Assembly: GCA_020636275.1 (NCBI GenBank)
Contig: JACJYD010000001.1
Span: forward strand, 1,812,001 to 1,876,000
Source: Lewinellaceae bacterium
Lineage (GTDB): Bacteria; Bacteroidota; Bacteroidia; Chitinophagales; Saprospiraceae
Direction of reading: 5' to 3'
DNA length: 64,000 bases
Part shown: piece by piece, positions 50,470 through 58,987 of the stretch
Layout of the letters: the number at the start of each line of letters is the position of its first letter
Position numbering within the stretch: position 1 is the first letter of the stretch
Program-made: the position numbers and the translations under genes
Notes under the pieces: model-generated
The model's input: the letters and a program-made list of their open reading frames with translations, nothing else
What the model was told of the DNA's origin: nothing
Databases searched by the model: none

Positions 50470-51924
50470 ATGAAAAAACTAAACAGGACAACAGCGAACA
50501 TCAGTTCGCCTTTTCCCGAACGGATCCTTGAATTCGGCGGAGGGAATTTCGTGCGGGCTTTTGTGAACTGGATCATCGATAGCTACAACGCGAAAACCGG
50601 TAAAAACCTGGGCATCCTGCTCGTTACGCCCATTGAACGCGATAACTATACCGCCTGGCAAGGACAGGAGGGGCTATATTTTGTGCTCACCAAGGGCTTG
50701 CGGAACGGTAAGATCCTGGATGAAAGTTACCTGGTAAAGAGTGTAAGCCGCATTTTGCATATTCACCCCAGGTGGGAAGATTATTTGCGATCGGCTGAAA
50801 ACCCGGAGATGCGCTATGTCATTTCCAACACCACGGAGGCGGGGATCCGGTATTCGTCCGATGATAGGATGGCGGATAATCCGCCCAATGAATTTCCGGC
50901 CAAACTGACGCGTTGGCTTTATCACCGGTATCAATATTTCAACGGCGAGGATTCTGCTGGCTGTGTATTCATCCCGGTAGAACTGATCCTGGATAATGGA
51001 AAGGCCTTGCGGGAGTGCGTCCTGCAAAATGCAACGCATTGGGGCTTACCGGAGGGATTTAAAAAATGGGTCGTCGAGGCCAATACCTTTTGCAATACCC
51101 TGGTCGACCGGATCGTTCCCGGAGTCGCGCCGGATGCCCGATCGGCGGAATGGGAGAAGATCGGTTACCAGGATGAAATGATCACCCAGGGCGAGCCGTT
51201 CCACTTTTGGGCGATTGAGGCCCCACCATCCGTCCGCAAAGAGCTTCCCCTCGACAAGATTGGCCTGGATATCGTCTTTACGGATGATCTGACGCCTTAC
51301 CGCACCCGGAAAGTACGCATCCTGAACGGCGCCCATACGGCCATGGTGCCTGTCGGGTACCTCTATGGCATCCGGACGGTTCGCGAAACGGTGGAAGATG
51401 AAACCATGGGCAAATATGTCGACCAGGTGATCTTCGAGGAGATCATCCCCACACTCGATCTGCCGGAAGAGGAGCTAATGCAATTTGCCAGGGATGTGAT
51501 CGACCGGTTCAAGAATCCATTTATTCGCCACGAACTCATCAGTATTTCACTCAATTCCATTTCCAAATTCAAGACCCGGGTGCTGCCATCCCTCCTCGAA
51601 TTCGAAAAGCGAAAAGGCGCCTTGCCGGAAGGGCTGGTCCTTTCCTTTGCCGCGCTCATCCGGTTTTACAAAGGAACATTCGACGGCGAACACATCCCGC
51701 TGAACGACGATGCCGAGGCGCTTGCCTTTATGGATGGTCTTTGGGATAAATGCGACGGATCGGAGCAGGCCCTTTACAGGTTGGTCGAACAGGTCCTGAA
51801 ATGGGAAAAAGCATGGGAAACCGACCTGAGCAAGGTTCCAGGACTCGCGGAAAAGGTAACGGCGTATTTGATGCAGATCGAAAAGGCCGGAATGCAGGAA
51901 ACCGTAAAAATGGTATTGAAATGA
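50470..51924 (+). CDS. uxaB: Tagaturonate reductase
   Basis: A 484-residue mannitol dehydrogenase-family enzyme. It reduces D-tagaturonate to D-altronate with NADH. The nucleotide-binding N-terminus (RILEFGGGNFVRAFVNWIID) and the catalytic region (VRILNGAHTAMVPVGYL with the Lys/Asn/His group) are clear. The frame is open from 50377 inside uxaA, but the ATG at 50470 gives the family start. Its stop overlaps the next gene by four bases (ATGA). Confidence 0.95.
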   Translation: MKKLNRTTANISSPFPERILEFGGGNFVRAFVNWIIDSYNAKTGKNLGILLVTPIERDNYTAWQGQEGLYFVLTKGLRNGKILDESYLVKSVSRILHIHPRWEDYLRSAENPEMRYVISNTTEAGIRYSSDDRMADNPPNEFPAKLTRWLYHRYQYFNGEDSAGCVFIPVELILDNGKALRECVLQNATHWGLPEGFKKWVVEANTFCNTLVDRIVPGVAPDARSAEWEKIGYQDEMITQGEPFHFWAIEAPPSVRKELPLDKIGLDIVFTDDLTPYRTRKVRILNGAHTAMVPVGYLYGIRTVRETVEDETMGKYVDQVIFEEIIPTLDLPEEELMQFARDVIDRFKNPFIRHELISISLNSISKFKTRVLPSLLEFEKRKGALPEGLVLSFAALIRFYKGTFDGEHIPLNDDAEALAFMDGLWDKCDGSEQALYRLVEQVLKWEKAWETDLSKVPGLAEKVTAYLMQIEKAGMQETVKMVLK

Positions 51925-52823
51925 AAAGACGTGGATGGATCCTATTCGTATTAACCTTGTGGCTGGGTGCGGCCCAGGCCCAGGACGAGATGCCCTTGTA
52001 TCCCGGCGCCATCCCCAATTCCCGGAACGCCCCCGATCCGGAAAGGGTGGAGGGCCGCGAAACCGGCGGACGTTTTATCTCGCTCACGTCCATTCCCACC
52101 CTGACGGCCTTTCTGCCCAAACACCCCAATGGCAAGGCCATCGTCATTTGCCCGGGCGGCGGCTACCGGGGAACGGCCATCGACAAGGAAGGTATACTCG
52201 TGGCCCAATCGCTGAACGAAGACAGCATCACCGCTTTTGTGCTCAAATACCGCATCCCCCAGGACCTGACCAATGTAGACAGATCCCTTGCCCCCTTGCA
52301 GGATGCTCAGCAAGCTATCCGGTACGTGCGGAAAAATGCGAAAAAATACAAGATCGACCCACACCGGATCGGTATTATGGGCTTTTCGGCCGGCGGACAT
52401 TTGGCGGCTTCGGCGGCTACTCATTTTTATAAAATGGCCGACCCCAACGAACAGGATACGACCTCCGTTCGTCCCGATTTTGTGGTGTTGATCTATCCCG
52501 TCATCAGTTTTTCCCCGGAACTAATGCACGAGGGTTCCCGCATTAATTTGATCGGCGAAAACCCCGGCGAAGCGGAGATCCTGCTTTGGTCGGCAAACCA
52601 GCAGGTGCGACCGGATTCCCCGCCCGCTTTTCTAGTCCACGCGGGCGATGACGGCGTTGTTCCCGTCGGGAATAGCCTGGCCTACTACGGCGCATGCATT
52701 GATAATGGCGTGCCGGTGGAGATGCATCTCTACCCCGAAGGGGGACATGGTTTTGGACTGTACAACAAAACGACGGCAGATGACTGGATGGGGCGGCTGA
52801 AGAACTGGTTGAAGAAATTTTAA
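51921..52823 (+). CDS. Exported alpha/beta-hydrolase esterase
   Basis: A 300-residue protein with a signal peptide (ILFVLTLWLGAAQAQ). It has an alpha/beta-hydrolase domain with the oxyanion text CPGGGYRG, nucleophile elbow GFSAGGHLA, acid region AGDDGVVPV and His in EGGHGFGLY. This resembles BD-FAE or acetyl-xylan esterase-like enzymes. The pectin locus suggests removal of acetyl or feruloyl groups from pectin, but the substrate is not determined. It overlaps uxaB (ATGA), so I place it in the uxa transcript. The long frame beginning at 51750 is inside uxaB. Confidence 0.88.
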   Translation: MKRRGWILFVLTLWLGAAQAQDEMPLYPGAIPNSRNAPDPERVEGRETGGRFISLTSIPTLTAFLPKHPNGKAIVICPGGGYRGTAIDKEGILVAQSLNEDSITAFVLKYRIPQDLTNVDRSLAPLQDAQQAIRYVRKNAKKYKIDPHRIGIMGFSAGGHLAASAATHFYKMADPNEQDTTSVRPDFVVLIYPVISFSPELMHEGSRINLIGENPGEAEILLWSANQQVRPDSPPAFLVHAGDDGVVPVGNSLAYYGACIDNGVPVEMHLYPEGGHGFGLYNKTTADDWMGRLKNWLKKF

Positions 52824-52850
52824 AGTCTAACTAATTCGAAAATTTTTTTA

Positions 52851-53813
52851 ATGAGATACTTTTTCCCTTTTCTTTTTTTCCTGCTATCCCAATCCTTCCT
52901 TTGGGCGCAGATGGATAACATCCCCCGGGATACCAGCTATACCATTTGGTCGACCTACCTGAAAAACAAGAAGCGCTACCCGGACGTGCGGCCGGTATGG
53001 CCGGACCTTCCCAAGGGAGTGAAGGCAAAGAACGACCTGGTTTACGCTCGCCTCGACAGTGGCCGGGAGCTTCATCTAAACGTGTATTATCCGAAAGGGA
53101 AAAAGAAACAGCTTCTATCTGGCATCCTCATGATCCACGGAGGAGGCTGGGACTCAGGATTGAAAGACAATTTAGTCCCGATGGCGCAACAGTTGGCAAA
53201 GGCAGGCTATGTTACGGTTGCTGTAGAGTACCGCCTCAGCCCGGAAGCACCTTACCCGGCCGGGGTGTGTGACCTCAAGGCGGCCGTCCGCTGGATGCGG
53301 GCTAATGCCACAAGATTCCGGATCGATACCAGCAGGATCGCTTGCTTTGGCGGTTCGGCAGGGGCCCACCTGGCTTCCCTGCTCGGCGCGACCAATGGGC
53401 TGTCGCTTTACGATGGCTGCAATACCAGCAATTCGGGTCATTCTTCTGACGTACAGGCTGTTTTGAATATCGACGGGATCCTCTCCTTCATCCATCCTGA
53501 TGCGGAGCCGGAAAAAGGAGGCCCGTCTTCGACCAAATGGTTGGGAAGTATTGAGGAGAATTATGAGCGTTGGAAAGAAGCCTCCCCTATGGAGTATGCC
53601 GGAAAGAATACGCCGCCATTCCTGTTCGTCAACAGCTCACAACCCCGCTTCCACGCCGGACGGGATGACTTTATTAAAATTTTGGATCAGTACGGGACTT
53701 ACAGCGAGGTGCATACGCTGGAAGGATCTCCCCATGCGTTTTGGTTGCTCGATCCATGGTTTGAACCCACGCTGCAGATATCGGAGGCGTTTTTGAAGAA
53801 GATATTTAATTGA
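52851..53813 (+). CDS. Exported alpha/beta-hydrolase esterase (BD-FAE-like)
   Basis: A 320-residue protein with a signal peptide (FPFLFFLLSQSFLWAQ) and an alpha/beta-hydrolase fold. Visible are the oxyanion MIHGGGWDSG, GYVTVAVEYRLSPEAPYPAG, nucleophile elbow CFGGSAGAHLASL and the C-terminal His in EGSPHAFWLL. It is related to the preceding gene but distinct. Polymer-side-chain esterase is likely; the substrate is unknown. The stop is followed by a bidirectional terminator. Confidence 0.87.
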   Translation: MRYFFPFLFFLLSQSFLWAQMDNIPRDTSYTIWSTYLKNKKRYPDVRPVWPDLPKGVKAKNDLVYARLDSGRELHLNVYYPKGKKKQLLSGILMIHGGGWDSGLKDNLVPMAQQLAKAGYVTVAVEYRLSPEAPYPAGVCDLKAAVRWMRANATRFRIDTSRIACFGGSAGAHLASLLGATNGLSLYDGCNTSNSGHSSDVQAVLNIDGILSFIHPDAEPEKGGPSSTKWLGSIEENYERWKEASPMEYAGKNTPPFLFVNSSQPRFHAGRDDFIKILDQYGTYSEVHTLEGSPHAFWLLDPWFEPTLQISEAFLKKIFN

Positions 53814-53842
53814 AAAAGAGCGGGCTAGCACCCGCTCTTTTT
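53813..53842. terminator. Bidirectional terminator between convergent genes
   Basis: AAAAAGAGCGGG pairs perfectly with CCCGCTCTTTTT around CTAGCA, starting at the stop of the esterase gene. It suits transcription from both sides. Confidence 0.92.
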
Positions 53843-53847
53843 CAGTT

Positions 53848-55317
53848 TTACTTTTGTTTTCCAACAATCTCCTCCACCAGGCTATTGAGATACACCTCTA
53901 CATTGTCGTAAACGGGATCGAGGTCATGGCCATTGGCCTGGGCCTGGTTGACCTCCAGTCCCTTCGCTTGTTTCCAATCGTCGGGCATGCCGTCGCCGGA
54001 TGAGTCCGTGGGTGGGGTAGTGGATACGAGTTCGGGCCAACCACCAACGTCGGCCTGGGAATCGATAATGCCTCCGGTGCCGCCATCGGATCCTTCGAAG
54101 GTGTAATCCCCGTTGCGGACATTGTTGATGACCCGCGTATCGACAGCATCCCGGGAACGGGAAGCGCCGGCAATATCGAGTACCTTGTCATAGGCTTCCT
54201 GTGCGCTGTGGGTGGTCACGTTGCCGTCGATAGGGTGTTCCTGGAGCATGCGCATGGCCACTTTATCTGCAGTGGAGACGGTTCCGTAGCTGGAGTGAAA
54301 CTGGTTATAAACGCCATAGGTCCAGTTATCGCTGGTGACATTCGGGCTGCCTTCTACAAAATTTCCATCGATATAAAACTTACCCCAGATGTCGTACACG
54401 GCGGTACCAGGGACTTTATTCTTGTCAATGGAGATGATCCGGGTTTTAGGGCCGGTGGCGGGGCCGGGTTTGTAGTAGCAATTCACGATATTCACATTCA
54501 TGGCTTCTCCTCCATAACAGCTGTTCCCTCCCCAGTTGTAAATGACATTATTGCGCAAGTCGACCAGATCGGTCAGTGCAAAAATGTCGCCGGCAGCTTC
54601 TCCGAGACGTGGGTTGCGGCTGTTGTGATGGGCGAGGAGATTGTGATGGAAGGAGGCCTTTTTTCCGCCCCAGATACCTCCGTAGCCGTGTGGCCCTTTG
54701 CTATGGACGGAATTGTTCAGACTCTCGGAAATGATGCTCCACTGTAAAGTGGTATTCTCATTGGCATAGAGGGATGCGGTTTCGTCTACGGACCAGCTAA
54801 TGGAGCAATGGTCAACAATGATATTTTTATGGAAACGACCCTCCAGGGCATCTGCCTCCTGGTTCTTGTCCTCGCCCAGCCGGAACCGCATGAAGCGGAT
54901 AATGATATTGTCGGCATTGATGACGACGGGGAAATCCTTGGTGCAAATGCCGTCGCCCGGCGCGGATTGCCCCGCAATGGTCAGGTCGCCGAAGTTGATG
55001 GTCAATTTGGACTGTAGTGCGATGGTACCTGAAACCTGGAACAGAATATAACGGGGCCCAGGTGTTTCCACGGCTTTCCGGAAACTCCCCGGGCCGGAAT
55101 CATCCAGGTTGGTAACGTAAAGCACCTTTCCCCCTCTGCCACCGGTCGTCTCCCGGCCGAAGCCTTCGGCGCCTGGAAAGGCAAAGGGAGTGGTCATTTC
55201 AGTCGTGTCGGTGGGATCGACGATCGGGGGGGTGATATCGTCTTTTTTTTGGCAGGCTGAAAAAGCACTGAAAAAAAAGAACCCGGTCAATATTACCAGG
55301 TATTTCAACTTGTTCAT
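53848..55317 (-). CDS. PL1-like pectate lyase lipoprotein
   Basis: A 489-residue protein. The ATG at 55317 gives a lipoprotein-type signal (FFFFSAFSACQKK; Cys22). The beta-helix has FPGAEGFGRETTGGRGGKVL, VTNLDDSGPGSFRKAV, IIIRFMRFRLGE, NIIVDHCSISWSVDE and HHNLLAHHNSRNPRLGE, as in PL1 and related pectate lyases. The Ca-binding Asp and His and the Arg-x-Pro-Arg equivalents are present. A C-terminal TPPTDSSGDGMPDDWK motif resembles calcium-binding spacers. The frame is open to 55404, upstream of the signal. It lies downstream of the DUF5123, SusD and SusC genes on the same strand. Confidence 0.92.
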   Translation of the reverse strand: MNKLKYLVILTGFFFFSAFSACQKKDDITPPIVDPTDTTEMTTPFAFPGAEGFGRETTGGRGGKVLYVTNLDDSGPGSFRKAVETPGPRYILFQVSGTIALQSKLTINFGDLTIAGQSAPGDGICTKDFPVVINADNIIIRFMRFRLGEDKNQEADALEGRFHKNIIVDHCSISWSVDETASLYANENTTLQWSIISESLNNSVHSKGPHGYGGIWGGKKASFHHNLLAHHNSRNPRLGEAAGDIFALTDLVDLRNNVIYNWGGNSCYGGEAMNVNIVNCYYKPGPATGPKTRIISIDKNKVPGTAVYDIWGKFYIDGNFVEGSPNVTSDNWTYGVYNQFHSSYGTVSTADKVAMRMLQEHPIDGNVTTHSAQEAYDKVLDIAGASRSRDAVDTRVINNVRNGDYTFEGSDGGTGGIIDSQADVGGWPELVSTTPPTDSSGDGMPDDWKQAKGLEVNQAQANGHDLDPVYDNVEVYLNSLVEEIVGKQK

Positions 55318-55372
55318 GATTTTATTTTTTATGTAAAAGGGGAGGGTTGCAGCACCTTCCCCTCTTAAATCT

Positions 55373-55402
55373 GAAAAGCCCCGCCGGTGGGCGGGGCTTT
55401 TC
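55373..55402 (-). terminator. Terminator between DUF5123 gene and PL1-like gene
   Basis: GAAAAGCCCCGCC pairs with GGCGGGGCTTTTC around GGTG, just after the stop of the DUF5123 gene on the minus strand. It may reduce readthrough into the lyase gene. Confidence 0.8.
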
Positions 55403-55404
55403 AC

Positions 55405-57081
55405 TTATAGCGGTCTCCAGCGCGGATCGCCTGCGTCGTTTTTGCCGCTAAAGCCGGTATCCTTGAAATGGAAATCCATCGTATCGTATGGATCAACCCA
55501 CAGATCAGCTGCCGTACCGGCGTAATTCAGTGCCGGGAAACCGGGGATCTCGAAACCTGCCGTAAAGGAGAAATCGGATGGTGCATAGGTATTGATAATG
55601 GTGAACGAAGTAGCTTCAAGGCCCTGGTAAATGCCTTTGACTGCCAGGTTGCCCGTCATACCTTCATCCCAGGCATGACCCCAGACGTTGTTCGTGATGG
55701 TGATGCCGTTGAGCACATTGCTCAGTACCCCGGCCGTTCCTCTCCAGCGGAAGACGATGCCATCCGGGTCGGCCAATTCGCTCAGGGTGCAATTGTCGAT
55801 TAAAACGGATTGGGCATTTTGCCGCGTCTGCAGGAAGGCGTGGATCTTGGCGAAAGTGCTGTTGGTAAAGATCAGGTTGTCGAAAGCTGCATTACCTGCC
55901 CCGTCCGTATCAGCGGTGATGATGCCATAGCCGCCGATGTGGTGAACGATGCAGTTGTTAATGGTATAGTTGGTCAGGAAAACCAGAGACCGGATCCGGA
56001 TGATACCGCGGAAGTTGTTGATCACGCAGTTATCGAAGGTCAACTCATTGATCGTGGTAGTTGTAGAGTTATTCGGATTGAAGACATAGTCGCCTCCGAT
56101 ATCTTCTCCGCGCAGTTCCAAATCGATGAATCGAATATGGTCAATCGTGGCGCCATCGGCGATGTTCCAGTTGCCGGTAGTGAACAACACGGCTTTTTGG
56201 GAACCAAAGCCATAGGCGGCCGTAATAGTTATGGATTTATCCAGCGGATCGGATGGCAGGTTATACACAAAGCCTTTTTTCAGTACGATGATCTGGCCGT
56301 CCGTTGCGGTCGGAATGGCGTTGATCACGGCATCGGGATCTTCGGACAGGCTCAGGTCGATGACGTTGGGATCGTTCAGGTCGATGGCACTGGCGATGGT
56401 GGTATACCCTTCCCATCCGCGAATGACCTCACCGTTGTCGCCGCTGTAGATGGCGATCTGGTAACCGGTTTCCGGCTCCAATCCGGTGACGATGAACTCA
56501 CCCGTGGTTTGCGCCTGTGCGTCCATGTCAAATTCGGCCAGCGATGTGGCCAGTAATTCGTCGTAGTAATCGAACACCCGGATCTTGGTCACATCGGCCC
56601 CGATGAGGTCCCAACTCACCCGGACCATTACATCGAGGATATCTCCTTCCGTGGGGATATGCAGGATGGAGGGGAAGCGTTCGGTGCGAACACTACCCAG
56701 GTCGGATGCTTTGCTGTCGTATTGCGGATCGGAAGCGTGGGCCGTTGCCCGGATTTGGTAAACCGTATTCCAAAGCAGTTCTTCGCCGTTGAGGGTTGTT
56801 GAATCGATTACGACGTAGTTGTTGTCGGATTCAATGGTATACAAGACCGTTGCAAAGGAGTCGCGGCTCACTTCCACGGTGTAGGAAACCGCTTCCTTGA
56901 TCTTGCCCATATTCACGATAATCGTATTGAGTTCGGCCCTAAGGTCCTCGGCCAAAACCGGCCTGAAAAGACGGGTTTTTTCATAGACGATCGGCTCCTT
57001 TTTGCAGGACGAAAACAACAGGGCTAAGCCTCCGGCCAGCAGGAAGAGCACCGTGAATATATTCAGGTTTATCTTTTTCAT
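55405..57081 (-). CDS. DUF5123/DUF4957-type surface lipoprotein
   Basis: A 558-residue lipoprotein (LLFSSCKKEP) with a fibronectin type III-like region (about residues 35-230; AVSYTVEVSRDSFATVLYT) and a C-terminal beta-helix-like region (about 250-540; INELTFDNCVINNFRGIIRI, FTIINTYAPSDFSFTAGFEI). The combination is found next to SusCD pairs in pectin loci of Bacteroidota, where it is believed to bind polysaccharide at the cell surface; the activity is not shown. It is immediately downstream of SusD. Confidence 0.85.
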   Translation of the reverse strand: MKKINLNIFTVLFLLAGGLALLFSSCKKEPIVYEKTRLFRPVLAEDLRAELNTIIVNMGKIKEAVSYTVEVSRDSFATVLYTIESDNNYVVIDSTTLNGEELLWNTVYQIRATAHASDPQYDSKASDLGSVRTERFPSILHIPTEGDILDVMVRVSWDLIGADVTKIRVFDYYDELLATSLAEFDMDAQAQTTGEFIVTGLEPETGYQIAIYSGDNGEVIRGWEGYTTIASAIDLNDPNVIDLSLSEDPDAVINAIPTATDGQIIVLKKGFVYNLPSDPLDKSITITAAYGFGSQKAVLFTTGNWNIADGATIDHIRFIDLELRGEDIGGDYVFNPNNSTTTTINELTFDNCVINNFRGIIRIRSLVFLTNYTINNCIVHHIGGYGIITADTDGAGNAAFDNLIFTNSTFAKIHAFLQTRQNAQSVLIDNCTLSELADPDGIVFRWRGTAGVLSNVLNGITITNNVWGHAWDEGMTGNLAVKGIYQGLEATSFTIINTYAPSDFSFTAGFEIPGFPALNYAGTAADLWVDPYDTMDFHFKDTGFSGKNDAGDPRWRPL

Positions 57082-57105
57082 ATTTTAAGATTTTTTAATT
57101 TTTAA

Positions 57106-57142
57106 AAATATGTTCACCGCGCTGGGCGCGGCGAACATATTT
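57106..57142 (-). terminator. Hairpin between SusD and the next gene
   Basis: AAATATGTTC and GAACATATTT, with an inner CCGCGC/GCGCGG stem, form a long hairpin at the SusD stop. The minus-strand side is followed by a T/A-rich stretch. It could act as partial terminator or mRNA-stabilising structure and so set the stoichiometry of SusCD to the downstream lipoprotein. Confidence 0.75.
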
Positions 57143-58961
57143 AGAATCCATACCCATCGTTCTTAAGCGTGCCTTGGCTGTTGGTGATGGCTTCTTCCGG
57201 GATCGGGAAAATGTATCGCACAACCCCCGGTTTGGGGCCGTCGGAGATGTAGTTCCTCCAATCCTTGGTAATCCATTCCCGGTAGGTCGTGGCATCGCTG
57301 TGCAGATCGATCAACCAGGGCTCCCGGTTCCAGGTTTGATCCGGAGCTGCAGAGATCTTGTGGTTGGGATTCAACACGGTGAAGTGGCCGCTGTCATCGA
57401 GTTTCCAATAGATGTAATCTGGAAGGTCGGTATAAGGGCCTACGCCATCGAAAGCGGAATCGGCCATATCCTTGAGGGTCTGTACCGTTTCTGCCATTTT
57501 CTCGGAGTAAAGATTCCAGCGGATCAATTCGTATTTGCGGATCATTTCACCACCGAATTCCCAGGCTCTTTCATTGACGATCGCATTGAAAAAGTCTCCT
57601 TTACTGGCGGAAATAGAGGTTATATAGTTATCCACTTTTTCTGTCCAGTCCTGCGGTGCGAACCCACGTTGGCGAACCCGTTTAAAGGCTTCCACAGCGG
57701 ATGGGGTAGGGCCGCTCAGTTCGTTTTCTGCTTCGGCATACATCAACAATACATCGGCATACCGCATCATCGGCCAGTTGATTCCCGTTCCTTTTGCAGT
57801 AGACGGACCGGGGCCGTTATCCAGGAAATAGCGGCTAAACTTACCCTGGGCGATGTTGGAAATACCGTTGTTGCAAAAGGTCTCCACGAAGTCGGTATTC
57901 ACTTTATAATAGGCGCAAGTCACATCGCGGCGCAGGTCGACCGTGTCGAAGGAGTAGTAGTAGGATGGCGGGATAGCCATGTAGTTATTACCCGAACCAT
58001 AATTGTGGGAAGCTGTTGCGCCACCTTCCACTGTGATGCCGATATTCCATCCCACGTCGCCGTTGCCGATGGCAAAAGGTACTTCGAACAGGATCTCGCT
58101 ATTGGCGGGAGAGATAAACTTGGCTTCGTTCAGGAATATCTGGCGATAATCGGAGGGCAGTTCGCGGTCCTTCAAGGTCATCAGTTTCTCGGTGTAATCC
58201 TTGGCGATCCGGTAGTAGTCGAGGTAGTCACTCTGCCGCTCCATGTTCAGGTCGGGAGTCAGATAATATCCGCCTCTCTGCAACGCGATCCGGGCGATCA
58301 GCCCAAGGGTAAACTCGCGGTTGACCTGCTCGATACCGTGGGGCAGTTCATCCGCCCAAAGCATGTTGTCCTCAATACCGATCATATCGTCGATGACCTG
58401 GGAGAGGATAACGTTGCGGTCCTCCTTCGGCAGGAAGAAATCATTTCCGGCCTTGGGCGCTTCGCGTACATTGGGAACATCTCCGAAATAGTAAGCAAGG
58501 ATGCTATACCAGTAAGCGCGCAGGGTATAAGCTTCACCGAGCAACTGGTACATGGTCCTGGAGACCTGTACGTCGCTCGAATTCAGGGCAGGGCTGGCCT
58601 GTATCCCTTCGATGCAGATGTTGGCATCGCGGATAGCCGTATAGGCGCAGTTCCAAACCTTGGACAGGTCGCCGTTGCTGGACAGGGCGTTCAGGTCCCA
58701 GATCTGGTAACGATCGCCGGAGCTGGTCCAGCCGCTCGAACGCTCGATATCGGTATTACCGGTCATGTTGTTGGAAAGGCGGGAGCGAAAACCATCTACG
58801 TCGAATTGAACATAAATGCCGTTTACTCCTTTCCGGGCATCGTCTACGTTGGAAAACACGTAGTTCGTATCGAAGGTCGAAATGGAATCCGGCTCCAGGA
58901 ATTTGCTGCAAGAAGACAGCGCCAGGACCGAAAAGAGTATGATTAGATTTCTTAGTTTCAT
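57141..58961 (-). CDS. SusD/RagB-family surface glycan-binding lipoprotein
   Basis: A 606-residue lipoprotein with signal FSVLALSSCSKFLEPD (Cys19). The SusD fold is supported by the helical TPR-like region (TMYQLLGEAYTLRAYWYSIL, MRYADVLLMYAEAENELSGP) and FKRVRQRGFAPQDW near the middle. It caps the SusC channel and binds glycan at the surface. The locus suggests pectic oligosaccharides. The stop overlaps a terminator hairpin. A 26-base gap separates it from SusC. Confidence 0.95.
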   Translation of the reverse strand: MKLRNLIILFSVLALSSCSKFLEPDSISTFDTNYVFSNVDDARKGVNGIYVQFDVDGFRSRLSNNMTGNTDIERSSGWTSSGDRYQIWDLNALSSNGDLSKVWNCAYTAIRDANICIEGIQASPALNSSDVQVSRTMYQLLGEAYTLRAYWYSILAYYFGDVPNVREAPKAGNDFFLPKEDRNVILSQVIDDMIGIEDNMLWADELPHGIEQVNREFTLGLIARIALQRGGYYLTPDLNMERQSDYLDYYRIAKDYTEKLMTLKDRELPSDYRQIFLNEAKFISPANSEILFEVPFAIGNGDVGWNIGITVEGGATASHNYGSGNNYMAIPPSYYYSFDTVDLRRDVTCAYYKVNTDFVETFCNNGISNIAQGKFSRYFLDNGPGPSTAKGTGINWPMMRYADVLLMYAEAENELSGPTPSAVEAFKRVRQRGFAPQDWTEKVDNYITSISASKGDFFNAIVNERAWEFGGEMIRKYELIRWNLYSEKMAETVQTLKDMADSAFDGVGPYTDLPDYIYWKLDDSGHFTVLNPNHKISAAPDQTWNREPWLIDLHSDATTYREWITKDWRNYISDGPKPGVVRYIFPIPEEAITNSQGTLKNDGYGF

Positions 58962-58987
58962 TTTATATAAATTTTATTCGGTTCAAA

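Noticed and set aside
57174..58946. 590-codon open frame on the plus strand across the SusD gene
   Set aside because: It is antisense to a clear SusD gene; the translation has no recognisable domain and its composition follows from the opposite strand.
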